DNA of 64,000 bases from Paenibacillus sp. FSL W8-0186 (GTDB taxonomy: Bacteria; Bacillota; Bacilli; Paenibacillales; Paenibacillaceae), in NCBI RefSeq assembly GCF_037969765.1, contig NZ_CP150207.1:3589001-3653000 (forward strand), given 5' to 3'. A program made the translations under genes and the position numbers. The notes under the pieces are model-generated. The model searched no databases. It had not been told where the DNA came from and saw nothing but the letters and a program-made list of their open reading frames with translations. Below, in pieces: positions 6,990-15,974 of the stretch. Position 1 is the first letter of the stretch. Each line of letters starts with the position of its first letter.

Positions 6990-8714
6990 CTATGAGCTGG
7001 TTTGTTCGTTTGAGTAAGGCAGCCTAATATATATTGTAGTTCCCTGCCCTTCTTCACTAGCCAACTGGAGACCATAATGAGGGCCGTAATGCAGTTGGAT
7101 TCGCTGGTGAACGTTGCGCAAACCAAAGCCGTGATCCTTCTCCTCATGCTCTTGCTCGATGGCCAAAGATTGGCGGATTTTTTCCATTTGCTCAGACTTG
7201 ATGCCAACGCCGTCATCCTTTACCTCCAGCAGGATACAATTTTCTTCCTTCCCTACACGAATGTAAATATGTCCTGGTTCATCGCGTTTACGAATGCCAT
7301 GATTAATGCTATTCTCCACGAGCGGCTGAAGAATAAATTTGATAATTTTGATATCTTCAAGACTGTCATCTATTTGAATTTCCCAATATAACTGACCTGC
7401 AAACCGGATTTCCTGAATTTTTAAATAATACGTCACATGACGCACCTCATCGGCAAGCGTGATCATTTCCCGACCTTGATTGAGCCCGATCCGAAATAAA
7501 CGGGAGAGATAGGTCACGATATCCGCAATGATCGGATCTTTATGCTTCCGGGCCAGCATATTCACCGAGTCCAACGTATTGTATAAAAAATGAGGGTTAA
7601 TCTGATATTCAAGCGTTTGTAGTTGCAGGAGGCGGCTCTTCGCTTCCTCTTCACGATTTTTCTGAATAAGACTTACGATCTCATCAGACATCCGGTTCAT
7701 TGCATTAGCCAGCTCTCCGATCTCATCATTCCGTATGACAGGGACTTTAATGATAAACAAGCCTTCTCCGATCTGCTTCATTTTGCGCCGCATTAAATTT
7801 AATGGCTTCGTAATTCGGTGGGAGAGAAACATCACCATAAATACGGAGAATAATAGGAGCAAAAGCGCTATAAAAAGGATACCTAAAAATAATTCCCTTG
7901 CCGGCTCCAATATTTCACGTTTTAATATCCAGGATACGAACGTCCAGTCTGACTGTCTTTTGGCAAATGTAATATAAGACATGTCCTGATAAATCATCTC
8001 TTGGCTGGTTACGCCCGGCTGTTTCCCAGCCTCATGTAAAAATGCATTGTCCGCCACTAAATCCGTGCTAATTCTCAACGTATGGTCCTGATTGAAAATG
8101 CCGTATTGCTGATTGGAATTGACACTGTATCTCTCGATAATTTTCTCTGCTTCACTTTTATCAATGACGAGGAACAGGTAACCAACCGGGAGCTTTAAAT
8201 CGAACTCATTATTGTTAATCTGCCGGTACAAAACAATAGAATTCAGTGTATCCGCATTTTCCCAAACGGGCAATCCGCCATATTTTTCTGCCATACTGAT
8301 TCTGGATTGGATAAATTGTTCATGATCAGCATGAAGCCCTGCTCCGTACACTTTCCCATTCAAACGAACGACGTAAATTGAAAAATTGCCATTTCCCGCC
8401 GTAGCATAGGTTTGTAGCGCTTGACGAAAATCGGTAGACCGCTCCAGCTGTTCTCCCGTCTGCATTGTATTTGGATGAAGAAGAAAATTTTGCACTCGTT
8501 TGTCTCCAAATATTTGCAGCGACAAATCCTCGTAGCTCCCCCGCCATTCCGTAATTTGCGACAGTAAATTTTCTATGGATTGGTTTTGCTGAACGATATA
8601 ATTGTTTTTTAAATAGTTTTGCAGCGTAAAGTAGACATTGATACTGCTAATAATGATGGGAACAATAATAAGCAGAGAGAAAAACAGCATCATCTGTGTG
8701 CGAACAGAGCTCAT
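6990..8714 (-). CDS. Sensor histidine kinase, YesM family
   Basis: A 574-residue membrane kinase. There is one TM helix at the N terminus (about 8-30), a roughly 250-residue extracellular sensor, a second TM helix (about 283-305), a HAMP linker (SHRITKPLNLMRRKM), and a His_kinase/HATPase module. The phospho-acceptor histidine is in INPHFLYNTLDSVNML (near residue 372); the ATP site includes LQPLVENSINHGI, DDGVGI and HGFGLRNVHQR. It should phosphorylate the YesN-type regulator, whose 3' end overlaps its start by 4 nt. The pair probably senses the carbohydrate imported by the adjacent ABC transporter. Confidence 0.92.
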   Translation of the reverse strand: MSSVRTQMMLFFSLLIIVPIIISSINVYFTLQNYLKNNYIVQQNQSIENLLSQITEWRGSYEDLSLQIFGDKRVQNFLLHPNTMQTGEQLERSTDFRQALQTYATAGNGNFSIYVVRLNGKVYGAGLHADHEQFIQSRISMAEKYGGLPVWENADTLNSIVLYRQINNNEFDLKLPVGYLFLVIDKSEAEKIIERYSVNSNQQYGIFNQDHTLRISTDLVADNAFLHEAGKQPGVTSQEMIYQDMSYITFAKRQSDWTFVSWILKREILEPARELFLGILFIALLLLLFSVFMVMFLSHRITKPLNLMRRKMKQIGEGLFIIKVPVIRNDEIGELANAMNRMSDEIVSLIQKNREEEAKSRLLQLQTLEYQINPHFLYNTLDSVNMLARKHKDPIIADIVTYLSRLFRIGLNQGREMITLADEVRHVTYYLKIQEIRFAGQLYWEIQIDDSLEDIKIIKFILQPLVENSINHGIRKRDEPGHIYIRVGKEENCILLEVKDDGVGIKSEQMEKIRQSLAIEQEHEEKDHGFGLRNVHQRIQLHYGPHYGLQLASEEGQGTTIYIRLPYSNEQTSS

Positions 8715-10300
8715 TGCACTGACCCTGTACTGAATCGTTCCCGATATTCACTCGGTGAGTGGCCAACGCTTTTCTTAAATATGGAGCTGAAATAATGCGC
8801 GCTAGTATAACCAACTTCCTCCGATATTTCATAGTTTTTGCGATTCGTTAGTAACAGCAGCTTCTTGGCTTCCTCCAATCGGCATTCCGTAATAAATTCA
8901 ACACAGGTTTTGCCGGTCTGCTGATGGAAAATACGTGAAAGATAGTTTGGCGAAATACATAAGCTCTGTGCGATAGAAGTGACACTTAACGTTGAATCAT
9001 TGAAACGTGCCTGGATCATTTGCTGGGCTCCATCCACCAGCTGGCTTACAAAGCTGGCATGATGCCTGCTTCTCCGCTCGATAATTTCCGTGAGCAGCTC
9101 GGTAAGCAATTTCTGAAACTGACTGTATGAAGCCAGTTCTTCGAGCCGGGACAGGCTTTGATTAAAGGTAGGGATCGAATCGATGCCATACTCGTCTACC
9201 AGTCGGTAAATGGCCCCCAGCAGTTGTACAAAAGTAAGATGGATCATCGGGGGCGAAGGATTTTGGACCATCACTTTTTGCATAAACGGCTCCAGTGCTT
9301 GCTCGCTAAGCTGCTCTCGGTACCTCAGCATTTCCAGTAAAGCCTTCTCCTCTTCGTATGGATACTCCACATGGTCTTTTTTCCAGGCAGGAATATCTTC
9401 ATACCGAATAATGCCTGTTTGCTCTAAAATGGCTAAATACTTCACACTGTCAAGTGCTTCAAGCGAGGTGGCCCAAATAGAAGTTAGCTGCTCGTAGCTA
9501 TTTCCTATACCAGCATTGACATCAATTTTCAAAGTATGCTGGATCGTCTCTACGGTTTTTGTCCACTGAGGGATAGCTCCTGACTCGGATAATACGCAGA
9601 GCAATACAGTATCCGAGTGATTATAAATATAAATAATGGCTTGTGAATGCAATTCTTCTATAATATTGCGAATGACAAAGCGAACGAGGGAAAGCTCGCT
9701 TTGCCCGTAACGCTCGTACGCCTTCTCTAATTTGCAAATTTCAATGGCGACACAACAAAAGGCCGGATAATTTAACGAAATATCAGCAGAGGCGGCCCGA
9801 TCATGGATCTGTGAGGAACTAGACAATCCTCCGGCAAGTAAATCGCTCCAAAATTTTTCAGCAATAATAGGCTTGTATTGTTCAAGCCTTGTCTTTGCCA
9901 TCTCATTCCAGTTCTCTAATCGGTACTCAAGCAGAATCTCTTCCCGTATCTCTTTCACAGTCTCCTTTAATTCCTCGGGAAAAATAGGCTTGACCAAATA
10001 TTTGGCTACGCCGATTTCAATCGCCTCTTTGGCATACTCGAATTTCTCATACCCTGTCAGGATGACAAAACGAATGTGGGGATGCTGACTGCGAATTTTT
10101 TTGGCAAAATCAAGGCCGGATATGCCTGGCATAAAAATATCGGTGACAATTAAATCAGGAGGCCCTTCCTCAATGATGGAATTGGCTTCAACGGCATTTT
10201 TTGCATCCAGCACTTCATCAAATCCGGCCTCGCTCCAATCGATCAATGTACGAAGTCCGTCTCGGATAAATATTTCATCATCAACAATTAGTACCTTCAT
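8711..10300 (-). CDS. Response regulator, YesN/AraC family
   Basis: A 529-residue regulator. Receiver domain at 1-120, with acidic pocket VDDE and phospho-acceptor Asp54 in LIVTDIFMPGISG; the central 270 residues are a divergent linker typical of YesN proteins; a double helix-turn-helix AraC domain is at the C terminus (QSLCISPNYLSRIFHQQTG and GYTSAHYFSSIFKKSVGHSP). Cognate kinase is the overlapping YesM gene. The likely target is the transporter operon directly upstream, whose promoter region carries an inverted repeat (13449-13462). Start ATG 10300 follows GGAGGATATCTAAC. Confidence 0.92.
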   Translation of the reverse strand: MKVLIVDDEIFIRDGLRTLIDWSEAGFDEVLDAKNAVEANSIIEEGPPDLIVTDIFMPGISGLDFAKKIRSQHPHIRFVILTGYEKFEYAKEAIEIGVAKYLVKPIFPEELKETVKEIREEILLEYRLENWNEMAKTRLEQYKPIIAEKFWSDLLAGGLSSSSQIHDRAASADISLNYPAFCCVAIEICKLEKAYERYGQSELSLVRFVIRNIIEELHSQAIIYIYNHSDTVLLCVLSESGAIPQWTKTVETIQHTLKIDVNAGIGNSYEQLTSIWATSLEALDSVKYLAILEQTGIIRYEDIPAWKKDHVEYPYEEEKALLEMLRYREQLSEQALEPFMQKVMVQNPSPPMIHLTFVQLLGAIYRLVDEYGIDSIPTFNQSLSRLEELASYSQFQKLLTELLTEIIERRSRHHASFVSQLVDGAQQMIQARFNDSTLSVTSIAQSLCISPNYLSRIFHQQTGKTCVEFITECRLEEAKKLLLLTNRKNYEISEEVGYTSAHYFSSIFKKSVGHSPSEYRERFSTGSVQ

Positions 10301-10336
10301 GTTAGATATCCTCCTCGAACATGTATTTGCAATCGA

Positions 10337-11140
10337 TTATTTCACGGCTCCCGCGGTTAGTCCACCAATGATTTTCTCACTAAGCAAAGAATAGATCACT
10401 ATAGTTGGAATAATAGCAATAACCATCGCTGCAAAAGCTACCGGATAATTCGCTGAAAAGGTCGTTAAAAAGAACCGGATTGCCACCTGAAGTGTTCGGG
10501 TCGCTTCGCTTTGAGTAAGCAAAGAGGCAAACAGCAGCTCATTCCAGGCCGTAATCATCAGGAAAATACTTGCCGTCGTCATACCCGGATAAGAGACAGG
10601 CAGAATGACCTGAAAGAACGTCCTGTGCACACTGGCCCCATCGATAAATGAGGCTTCAAGAATTTCATGCTGGATGGAGTCCATGTACGTTTTTACAATT
10701 AATACGCATAGCGGAAGTGAGACCCCCGCGTAAACAAGAGCTACCCCCAGCAAAGTATCATACAAGCCCAGCCAATTCACAATAAAATAATAAGGAACAA
10801 TGAAAGCATTTGTGGGGATAAATATCCCAAAAGTAACCAATAACAACCAGCCTGATTTAAATTTAAAGGTATACATAAAAGCATAGGATACTAAAGTCGC
10901 GACAATCACGCCAAGTAACGTCGAGACGATGGCAATAAATATCGAATTGAAAAAATAATGCGGGATCGGATGACTGGAAAGAACCGCCTCATAATTTTCA
11001 ATCATCCACCTTTTTGGGAGTGAGAAGGGGGCTGCAAACAGCTCCTGGTTCGTCTTGAACGACGCGAGAATCAACCATAGGAAAGGAACCATCGTCACAA
11101 GCAGGAAAAGCATTTTGAAACCAAAGCGCAGCCACTTCAT
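10337..11140 (-). CDS. Carbohydrate ABC transporter permease (MalG/CUT1 type)
   Basis: A 267-residue inner-membrane permease with six predicted TM helices. The cytoplasmic EAA loop is LEASFIDGASVHRTFFQVILP, which contacts the ATPase. It pairs with the MalF-type permease encoded just upstream; its ATG overlaps that gene's TGA (ATGA), so the two are translationally coupled. The C terminus ends with IIGGLTAGAVK, standard for the MalG branch. No ATPase is encoded in the cluster, so a shared MsmX-type ATPase elsewhere is expected. Confidence 0.92.
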   Translation of the reverse strand: MKWLRFGFKMLFLLVTMVPFLWLILASFKTNQELFAAPFSLPKRWMIENYEAVLSSHPIPHYFFNSIFIAIVSTLLGVIVATLVSYAFMYTFKFKSGWLLLVTFGIFIPTNAFIVPYYFIVNWLGLYDTLLGVALVYAGVSLPLCVLIVKTYMDSIQHEILEASFIDGASVHRTFFQVILPVSYPGMTTASIFLMITAWNELLFASLLTQSEATRTLQVAIRFFLTTFSANYPVAFAAMVIAIIPTIVIYSLLSEKIIGGLTAGAVK

Positions 11141-12009
11141 GCTTTCCCCCTCCTTTCCGTTAGACCCAGAGCCCCGAAGACGAGCAGCATAGCTGCCGCC
11201 CCCATAAGTATAGTCATCAGCCCTGCCGACATGGAGATGCCGTAACGGTTCGCCGTGATCATTTCCCTATAAATATAAAGAGACAGGTTTATGGATGAAT
11301 CTGCGGGTCCGCCCCCGGTCATCAGCAGCGGATATTCAAACATTTTCAAGCAAAATGCCGTATTGAAGATCACGTTAATCGCGATCGCGCTTTTAACCAT
11401 GGGAATGGTAATATACCGGTCCTTCTGTATATTCGTGGCTCCATCGATCTCAGCGGCTTCATAAAGATCCGGTGAAATTGTCGTCATTTGCGTCAGGAAG
11501 ATCACCATCGTAAAGCCAATATACAGCACAAAAGGGATCATATTTGCGAAAACAGCCGTTCCTGGATCGCTTAACCAAGGGTGCGCCCACGACTCCAATC
11601 CAACCGTTTTGAACAGGTTGTTGACCAAACCGAGGCTGACATGAAGTACAAAGTACCATAAGAAGGCAAGCGCGGTTGTAGAAATGACATTTGGCAGGAA
11701 AAAGAGCACGCGGAACAGCTTCCAGCCTCTTGGTTTTCTAAATAAGAGCAACGCCATTAACAGCCCCAGCGGAGTATGAAGAAGGATGCCCGCTAATATC
11801 CACAGCACGGTGTTGATCATTGCGGTTTTGAACACAGGATCACCTAGAAGGTAACGGAAATTATCGAAGGCGACAAAATTCATTGCACCGATGCCGTTCC
11901 ATTCCTGCATGCTTACATAGAGTAAGAATACAAAAGGAAATATAAAGAAAAGAGCCGTGAATAGTAAGGCTGGAGCCAGGTAAATGTATATCTGCCGTGA
12001 AGTCAACAT
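11137..12009 (-). CDS. Carbohydrate ABC transporter permease (MalF/CUT1 type)
   Basis: A 290-residue permease with six TM helices. The EAA-loop sequence LYEAAEIDGATNIQKDRYITIP is the hallmark of CUT1 sugar transporters. ATG 12009 has AAAGGAGCTGAAGC upstream. It is the first permease after the binding-protein gene, separated by 55 nt that hold a G-C-rich hairpin, an arrangement commonly seen where binding protein is made in excess of permease. Confidence 0.92.
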   Translation of the reverse strand: MLTSRQIYIYLAPALLFTALFFIFPFVFLLYVSMQEWNGIGAMNFVAFDNFRYLLGDPVFKTAMINTVLWILAGILLHTPLGLLMALLLFRKPRGWKLFRVLFFLPNVISTTALAFLWYFVLHVSLGLVNNLFKTVGLESWAHPWLSDPGTAVFANMIPFVLYIGFTMVIFLTQMTTISPDLYEAAEIDGATNIQKDRYITIPMVKSAIAINVIFNTAFCLKMFEYPLLMTGGGPADSSINLSLYIYREMITANRYGISMSAGLMTILMGAAAMLLVFGALGLTERRGKA

Positions 12010-12031
12010 GCTTCAGCTCCTTTCATCATAA

Positions 12032-12049
12032 GGGGGGAAAGCTCCCCCC
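12032..12049 (-). promoter_or_regulatory. Intercistronic hairpin between binding protein and permeases
   Basis: GGGGGGA and TCCCCCC form a 7-bp stem with a 4-nt loop, in the short gap between two co-directional genes. No T tract follows on the minus strand, so it is better read as an mRNA-stabilising or partly attenuating element than a full terminator. Confidence 0.55.
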
Positions 12050-12064
12050 CATGTGGATAGTTTC

Positions 12065-13378
12065 TTATTGATTAGCGGCTTCCAGCTCTTTGGCGAACTC
12101 TTCTGGTGTAAATTTATCCAGGATTAGACCTTCAAGAAGGGAAGGGAGCTTGGAAGTAGCTGCCGGCTTGAGTATTCTTACGATATTTACAATACTTTCA
12201 GGCGCTTCACTGTTCGTCTTGATATATTGGCCGAGGATCGGTCCCGCTTCGCTCACCTCATCCTCATTCAGTTCCAGCCTCATCGATAATAGAATGCGGC
12301 CATCAATTGTAAACGTTTTTGAGCTTTCCTCGGAAGTCATAAATTTCAGAAACTGTACGACAGCCTCTTCTTTTTCTTGTGATGTTTGCTTAGCCGCAGA
12401 CCAAGGGGTATGGGCGTCGGTTACTGTAAAACCAGGTTGTACCTTGCCATCTCCAAATGTCGGGCTTGCTGCAATGCCTATGGAAGGAATCATTTCTTCT
12501 GAAATGGATCCGATGAGCCATGGCCCGTCAATAATCATCGCCGTATTGCCAATGAGGAAGTTGTTGGAGCTGACCGAATAATTTCCTCCCAAGGCATCTG
12601 GTGTCGTATATTCAAATAATTGTTTCAAATATTGGGCCGCTTGCGTCACTTCCGGTGTATCGAGAGATTGTCCCGGCTCAAACACACTTGTCCCGGTAAT
12701 GCTTGCTGCTAAGTAGGTAAATAAATTAGTTGTATGCCATGCATCATCACTCGTCATGAGAGAAATCGGGGTGATTCCGGCTGCTTTAAGCTGTTCACAT
12801 GCTTGAAAAAACTCGTCCCAGGTTGCCGGAAACGATTCAATGCCAGCTTGAGTAAACAATTCTTTGTTATAGTAAAATAAGATGCCCGCCTTCTCGAACG
12901 GTATCGAGGTTAATTGCCCGTCTACCGTCATCGCCTGCAAGTCTTGTTCTGTAAACCGGGACTTCCACTCTTCATCCATATAAGGATTAAAATCGAGCAG
13001 TTCCCCGGATTCTTGCCGGGACAGGTCGTTGGGATTGAAGTTATAATTAAACAAGTCAGGTGTTTGTCCGGCTGCGATCATTGTTTTTACTTTTTGTTGC
13101 AAAGACGGCCAGTCGGCATTGATATCCAACTTTACGGTAATGTTGTCTTCATTTTCTTGATTGAATTTCTCTACTACGGCTTGCAGAGCTCTCCCGCGTT
13201 CCGTATCCGTACTCCAGCTGCTGAGCATGGATAACTCTATCCGCTGCTTGGAAGCAGCACTGTTGCCGCCACCCGTTACGGTTTCCTTTGAATTGCCCGA
13301 ACCACAACCCGCAACGATAAGAATGAATATCAGCACAAACGCTGCCTTTTCTTTGAACCACTTTCTTTTCACATCCAA
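12065..13378 (-). CDS. Extracellular sugar-binding lipoprotein (CUT1 family)
   Basis: A 437-residue solute-binding protein. The signal peptide ends in a lipobox (LIVAGCGSG), so the mature protein is tethered outside the membrane. The body has bacterial extracellular solute-binding family 1 features: LSMLSSWSTDTERGRALQAV, IPFEKAGILFYYNKELF, TWDEFFQACEQLKAAGITP and NTAMIIDGPW. It should deliver an oligosaccharide to the two permeases downstream. First gene of the import operon, with a promoter at about 13424-13451. The ligand is unknown; the neighbouring glycosidase-like gene suggests a plant or microbial glycan fragment. Confidence 0.92.
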   Translation of the reverse strand: MDVKRKWFKEKAAFVLIFILIVAGCGSGNSKETVTGGGNSAASKQRIELSMLSSWSTDTERGRALQAVVEKFNQENEDNITVKLDINADWPSLQQKVKTMIAAGQTPDLFNYNFNPNDLSRQESGELLDFNPYMDEEWKSRFTEQDLQAMTVDGQLTSIPFEKAGILFYYNKELFTQAGIESFPATWDEFFQACEQLKAAGITPISLMTSDDAWHTTNLFTYLAASITGTSVFEPGQSLDTPEVTQAAQYLKQLFEYTTPDALGGNYSVSSNNFLIGNTAMIIDGPWLIGSISEEMIPSIGIAASPTFGDGKVQPGFTVTDAHTPWSAAKQTSQEKEEAVVQFLKFMTSEESSKTFTIDGRILLSMRLELNEDEVSEAGPILGQYIKTNSEAPESIVNIVRILKPAATSKLPSLLEGLILDKFTPEEFAKELEAANQ

Positions 13379-13423
13379 GTCCCTCCTCTAAATTCACTTT
13401 TTAATATATTTTCATCGTACGGT

Positions 13424-13462
13424 ATAGTACAGAGAAACTACATTCAGTAAACTGTTCAGTTT
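13424..13462 (-). promoter_or_regulatory. Promoter and inverted repeat upstream of the sugar-binding gene
   Basis: On the minus strand TTTACT (13446-13451), 16-nt spacer and TACTAT (13424-13429) form a weak promoter. AAACTG-TT-CAGTTT (13449-13462) overlaps and extends upstream of the -35 element, the place where an AraC-type activator such as the linked YesN protein would bind. Inferred from position and symmetry. Confidence 0.4.
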
Positions 13463-13478
13463 GATATGAAAATCTATC

Positions 13479-15659
13479 CTATGATGATCTGTTCCGGCTC
13501 TCTAAATATTTTCCCAGTCCATAAATTCCTGCCGAGTAGATCCATCCTAGCGTACCCCAAATATCACCCTTGGCAATCATGCCTTCATCGATCCCCTGAT
13601 TACAAATTCCGAACCCTTCCGGCTGCATTCCAAGGTCGGTAAATCCCATTAAATCACCCGGATGTGACAGCAACTGCTGTGTCCCTTTGGAAATCCACTC
13701 CGCCATTGTACAGAAGAATGTTTCTTTGGTCTCCTCACCTACAAGATACAATTCTTCAATATGGAACAAGGAATAGATATCGACAACGCCACCGCCCCAA
13801 ATCGAGTTAATCCCCCCAGTTCCCACCGTTTGAAATTGTACTTGAGCCAGATCCGTTCCCGGGAAATGCGGGGCATTCCACAGATAATTCCAGGTGACAA
13901 ATAGTTTGCCGGCTTTGACCGAACCTTGCAGATAGCGTTTATCCCCCGTTAATTTATACAGACCATAAAGAGCGGCCATCGCATACTGCGATGCTTCTTT
14001 ATCAATCACATTAGGGTTGTCGAGCGTTCCGCCCAAGTAATGATCTTTTGAAACATAAGTGTTTAGAACGAAATCCCCTGCCTTCTTAGCTGCATTGAAA
14101 AATAATTCCCCATCCGCTCCAGACGCTTTTCCTAGTGCGATTAGGTACAGGATTGGGATTGAACTCGCCGATTTCGCGGAAAACTCATTTTCTCCAAATC
14201 CATGTCCATGTTTTAAAGGCGTTCCATCCGGTTCGTATGCCCGGTACCATGAGCCGTCTTCGTTTTGATTTTCAAGTAAAAAATGCCCAAACTTCATAGT
14301 AGTGTCCAGCCACGTAGGCTCCTCAATGTTTAGCGAAGCGTAAAATTGATATATTTGCAGCAGATCGAAGGCAGGTTCCACCATCGTGCGTAAATAATTG
14401 CCCGGGATGTTCCCATGGGAAATATAATGTAATTTCGGGGCATCTATTTCGCCGAAAGAAGCAAATGGCTTGTTTTGTTCAATATCAAATAAAGAATAGA
14501 GAAATCCAGATGGTGTGGAAAGACGATCTACAAAAAATGAAGTGACCTTCCTTCCCCTCTCGATCCATTCCTTGCCGTCCAATTTCGCCAGCATATAAGC
14601 TGCATTGATTTGCCGTCCGGTAAACCCGAATTCTAAAATTCGAGTATACGTTTCATGGGGAATATTGTTAAAGGATGTCCCAAATCCAGATGGTTCCGAC
14701 ATGTAGCCATGTCTAGGATCAAAGTGAAAGAAAAAACCTGCTCCCCCGTTATCCAACTCCCGATAGCTATGGCGTAGTGATATTTTCCGGTATTCAATCG
14801 ATTGATCAAGCGTAAAAGGGAGCTCTACCGGTTGCGGGGGATGAAGCTCGGCGTACGTTTGGAAGGCCGCATAGACAGCATCACCGAAAGTCTCTCCTTC
14901 ACCGATGCGAAAATCATAAGATAGATCCAGCTGAAAATTGGCACCCTCAAGTGGATAATATGCCGATACAGGAGTACCATGGGCATTGAGGGAAACACTT
15001 GTATCCCCTTCGTAGTAAGGCCAGAATGCTTGAAGAAATAACTCGTTGCCGCCCTTAACACCATATCCGACTGAACCTACTTCCGTTTCCTGCAGATAAG
15101 CACTTTCCTTTGCCTCTGTTCGCCTAGGAGCCAGCGTGGACTTTGGCAGACTTACACGCCCCAAAGTAATTGAACGTCCAATCATGGGACGGTACGCTAA
15201 TATAAACGGATAAGTTAAACGATCATCCATGTATACTCTGGCTTTAGAAAATGTATCCAGCGTACCTTGCTCGGAATAATGGGTGGCAGGAGCACAAAAT
15301 CTCCATTCAGCACTATCGGAACTTGGGATACTCCCTTGGAGCCGAAGCTGGAGTCCGCCATTTTCGGCACCGGCTTGATAAGCCTTCGCCTTCACTTTGC
15401 GCTGAAGAACGACCCGATTTATCTCTTCAGTCCATTGATCTATAATTTCAAAACTGTAGCCGGAGTGCCTCCATTGTGCTTTAGCCTGCCATTTGTTAGG
15501 TTTCTCCTGATTCACATAATTGTATTTCAAGCGAATGAAAGTCTGGTCTAAAAATTGCGCTTCTACTGGATAGTGAACTATCATCGTGTCCGTCACACTG
15601 TCTCCCAGATCAATTACTGGATAGTACCCTTGGTTTTTCTTAAAGATCATTCTCAACAT
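13479..15659 (-). CDS. Unassigned alpha/alpha-barrel glycosidase-like protein
   Basis: A 726-residue soluble protein with no signal peptide. The N-terminal 280 residues are beta-rich and substrate-framework-like; the C-terminal half (about 330-720) has the repeating helical character and Gly/Trp/Tyr-rich turns of six-hairpin glycosidases (ENQNEDGSWYRAYEPDGTP, KEASQYAMAALYGLYKLTGD, FQTVGTGGINSIWGGG). I cannot assign a GH or PL family or name catalytic residues with confidence. It lies upstream of the sugar ABC operon on the same strand, with 100 nt and a separate promoter between them, so it probably processes the imported sugar inside the cell. ATG 15659 is preferred over GTG 15674 because GGTGGAG lies 5-6 nt before it. 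Confidence 0.65.
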   Translation of the reverse strand: MLRMIFKKNQGYYPVIDLGDSVTDTMIVHYPVEAQFLDQTFIRLKYNYVNQEKPNKWQAKAQWRHSGYSFEIIDQWTEEINRVVLQRKVKAKAYQAGAENGGLQLRLQGSIPSSDSAEWRFCAPATHYSEQGTLDTFSKARVYMDDRLTYPFILAYRPMIGRSITLGRVSLPKSTLAPRRTEAKESAYLQETEVGSVGYGVKGGNELFLQAFWPYYEGDTSVSLNAHGTPVSAYYPLEGANFQLDLSYDFRIGEGETFGDAVYAAFQTYAELHPPQPVELPFTLDQSIEYRKISLRHSYRELDNGGAGFFFHFDPRHGYMSEPSGFGTSFNNIPHETYTRILEFGFTGRQINAAYMLAKLDGKEWIERGRKVTSFFVDRLSTPSGFLYSLFDIEQNKPFASFGEIDAPKLHYISHGNIPGNYLRTMVEPAFDLLQIYQFYASLNIEEPTWLDTTMKFGHFLLENQNEDGSWYRAYEPDGTPLKHGHGFGENEFSAKSASSIPILYLIALGKASGADGELFFNAAKKAGDFVLNTYVSKDHYLGGTLDNPNVIDKEASQYAMAALYGLYKLTGDKRYLQGSVKAGKLFVTWNYLWNAPHFPGTDLAQVQFQTVGTGGINSIWGGGVVDIYSLFHIEELYLVGEETKETFFCTMAEWISKGTQQLLSHPGDLMGFTDLGMQPEGFGICNQGIDEGMIAKGDIWGTLGWIYSAGIYGLGKYLESRNRSS

Positions 15660-15974
15660 GGATCTCCACCTCACTCTGCAGTAATATCTTCAATGTAATA
15701 AAACCTGGCAGAATGGTCGATGCAATAAACTAGCCTTATGCTTTCAATATTCTATCCAATCCCTATTGCTGATAAGTAAAGAACAGCAGTAAAGTTATCA
15801 TAGGTAAAAATCGACAAAAAAACCTCCCTACACTACAGGATCTTCCATATCCTGCCGATATTTCTTCCAGTAAAGAGACAATTTGTTCAGAGATTGTATA
15901 GATTCATGGTCTATAGTATTTATTTGGAATTGTTAGATTGTTACAGATGTTATTACACATGTAGGGAGAGCGCG
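15660..15974. other. Divergent regulatory interval, no gene seen
   Basis: A 315-nt AT-rich interval between the divergent glycosidase-like gene and the REC-BTAD regulator. It must contain both promoters. I saw no convincing -35/-10 pair with good spacing and no open frame with a ribosome site. A 17-nt string at 15891-15907 recurs at 6114-6130. Confidence 0.4.
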
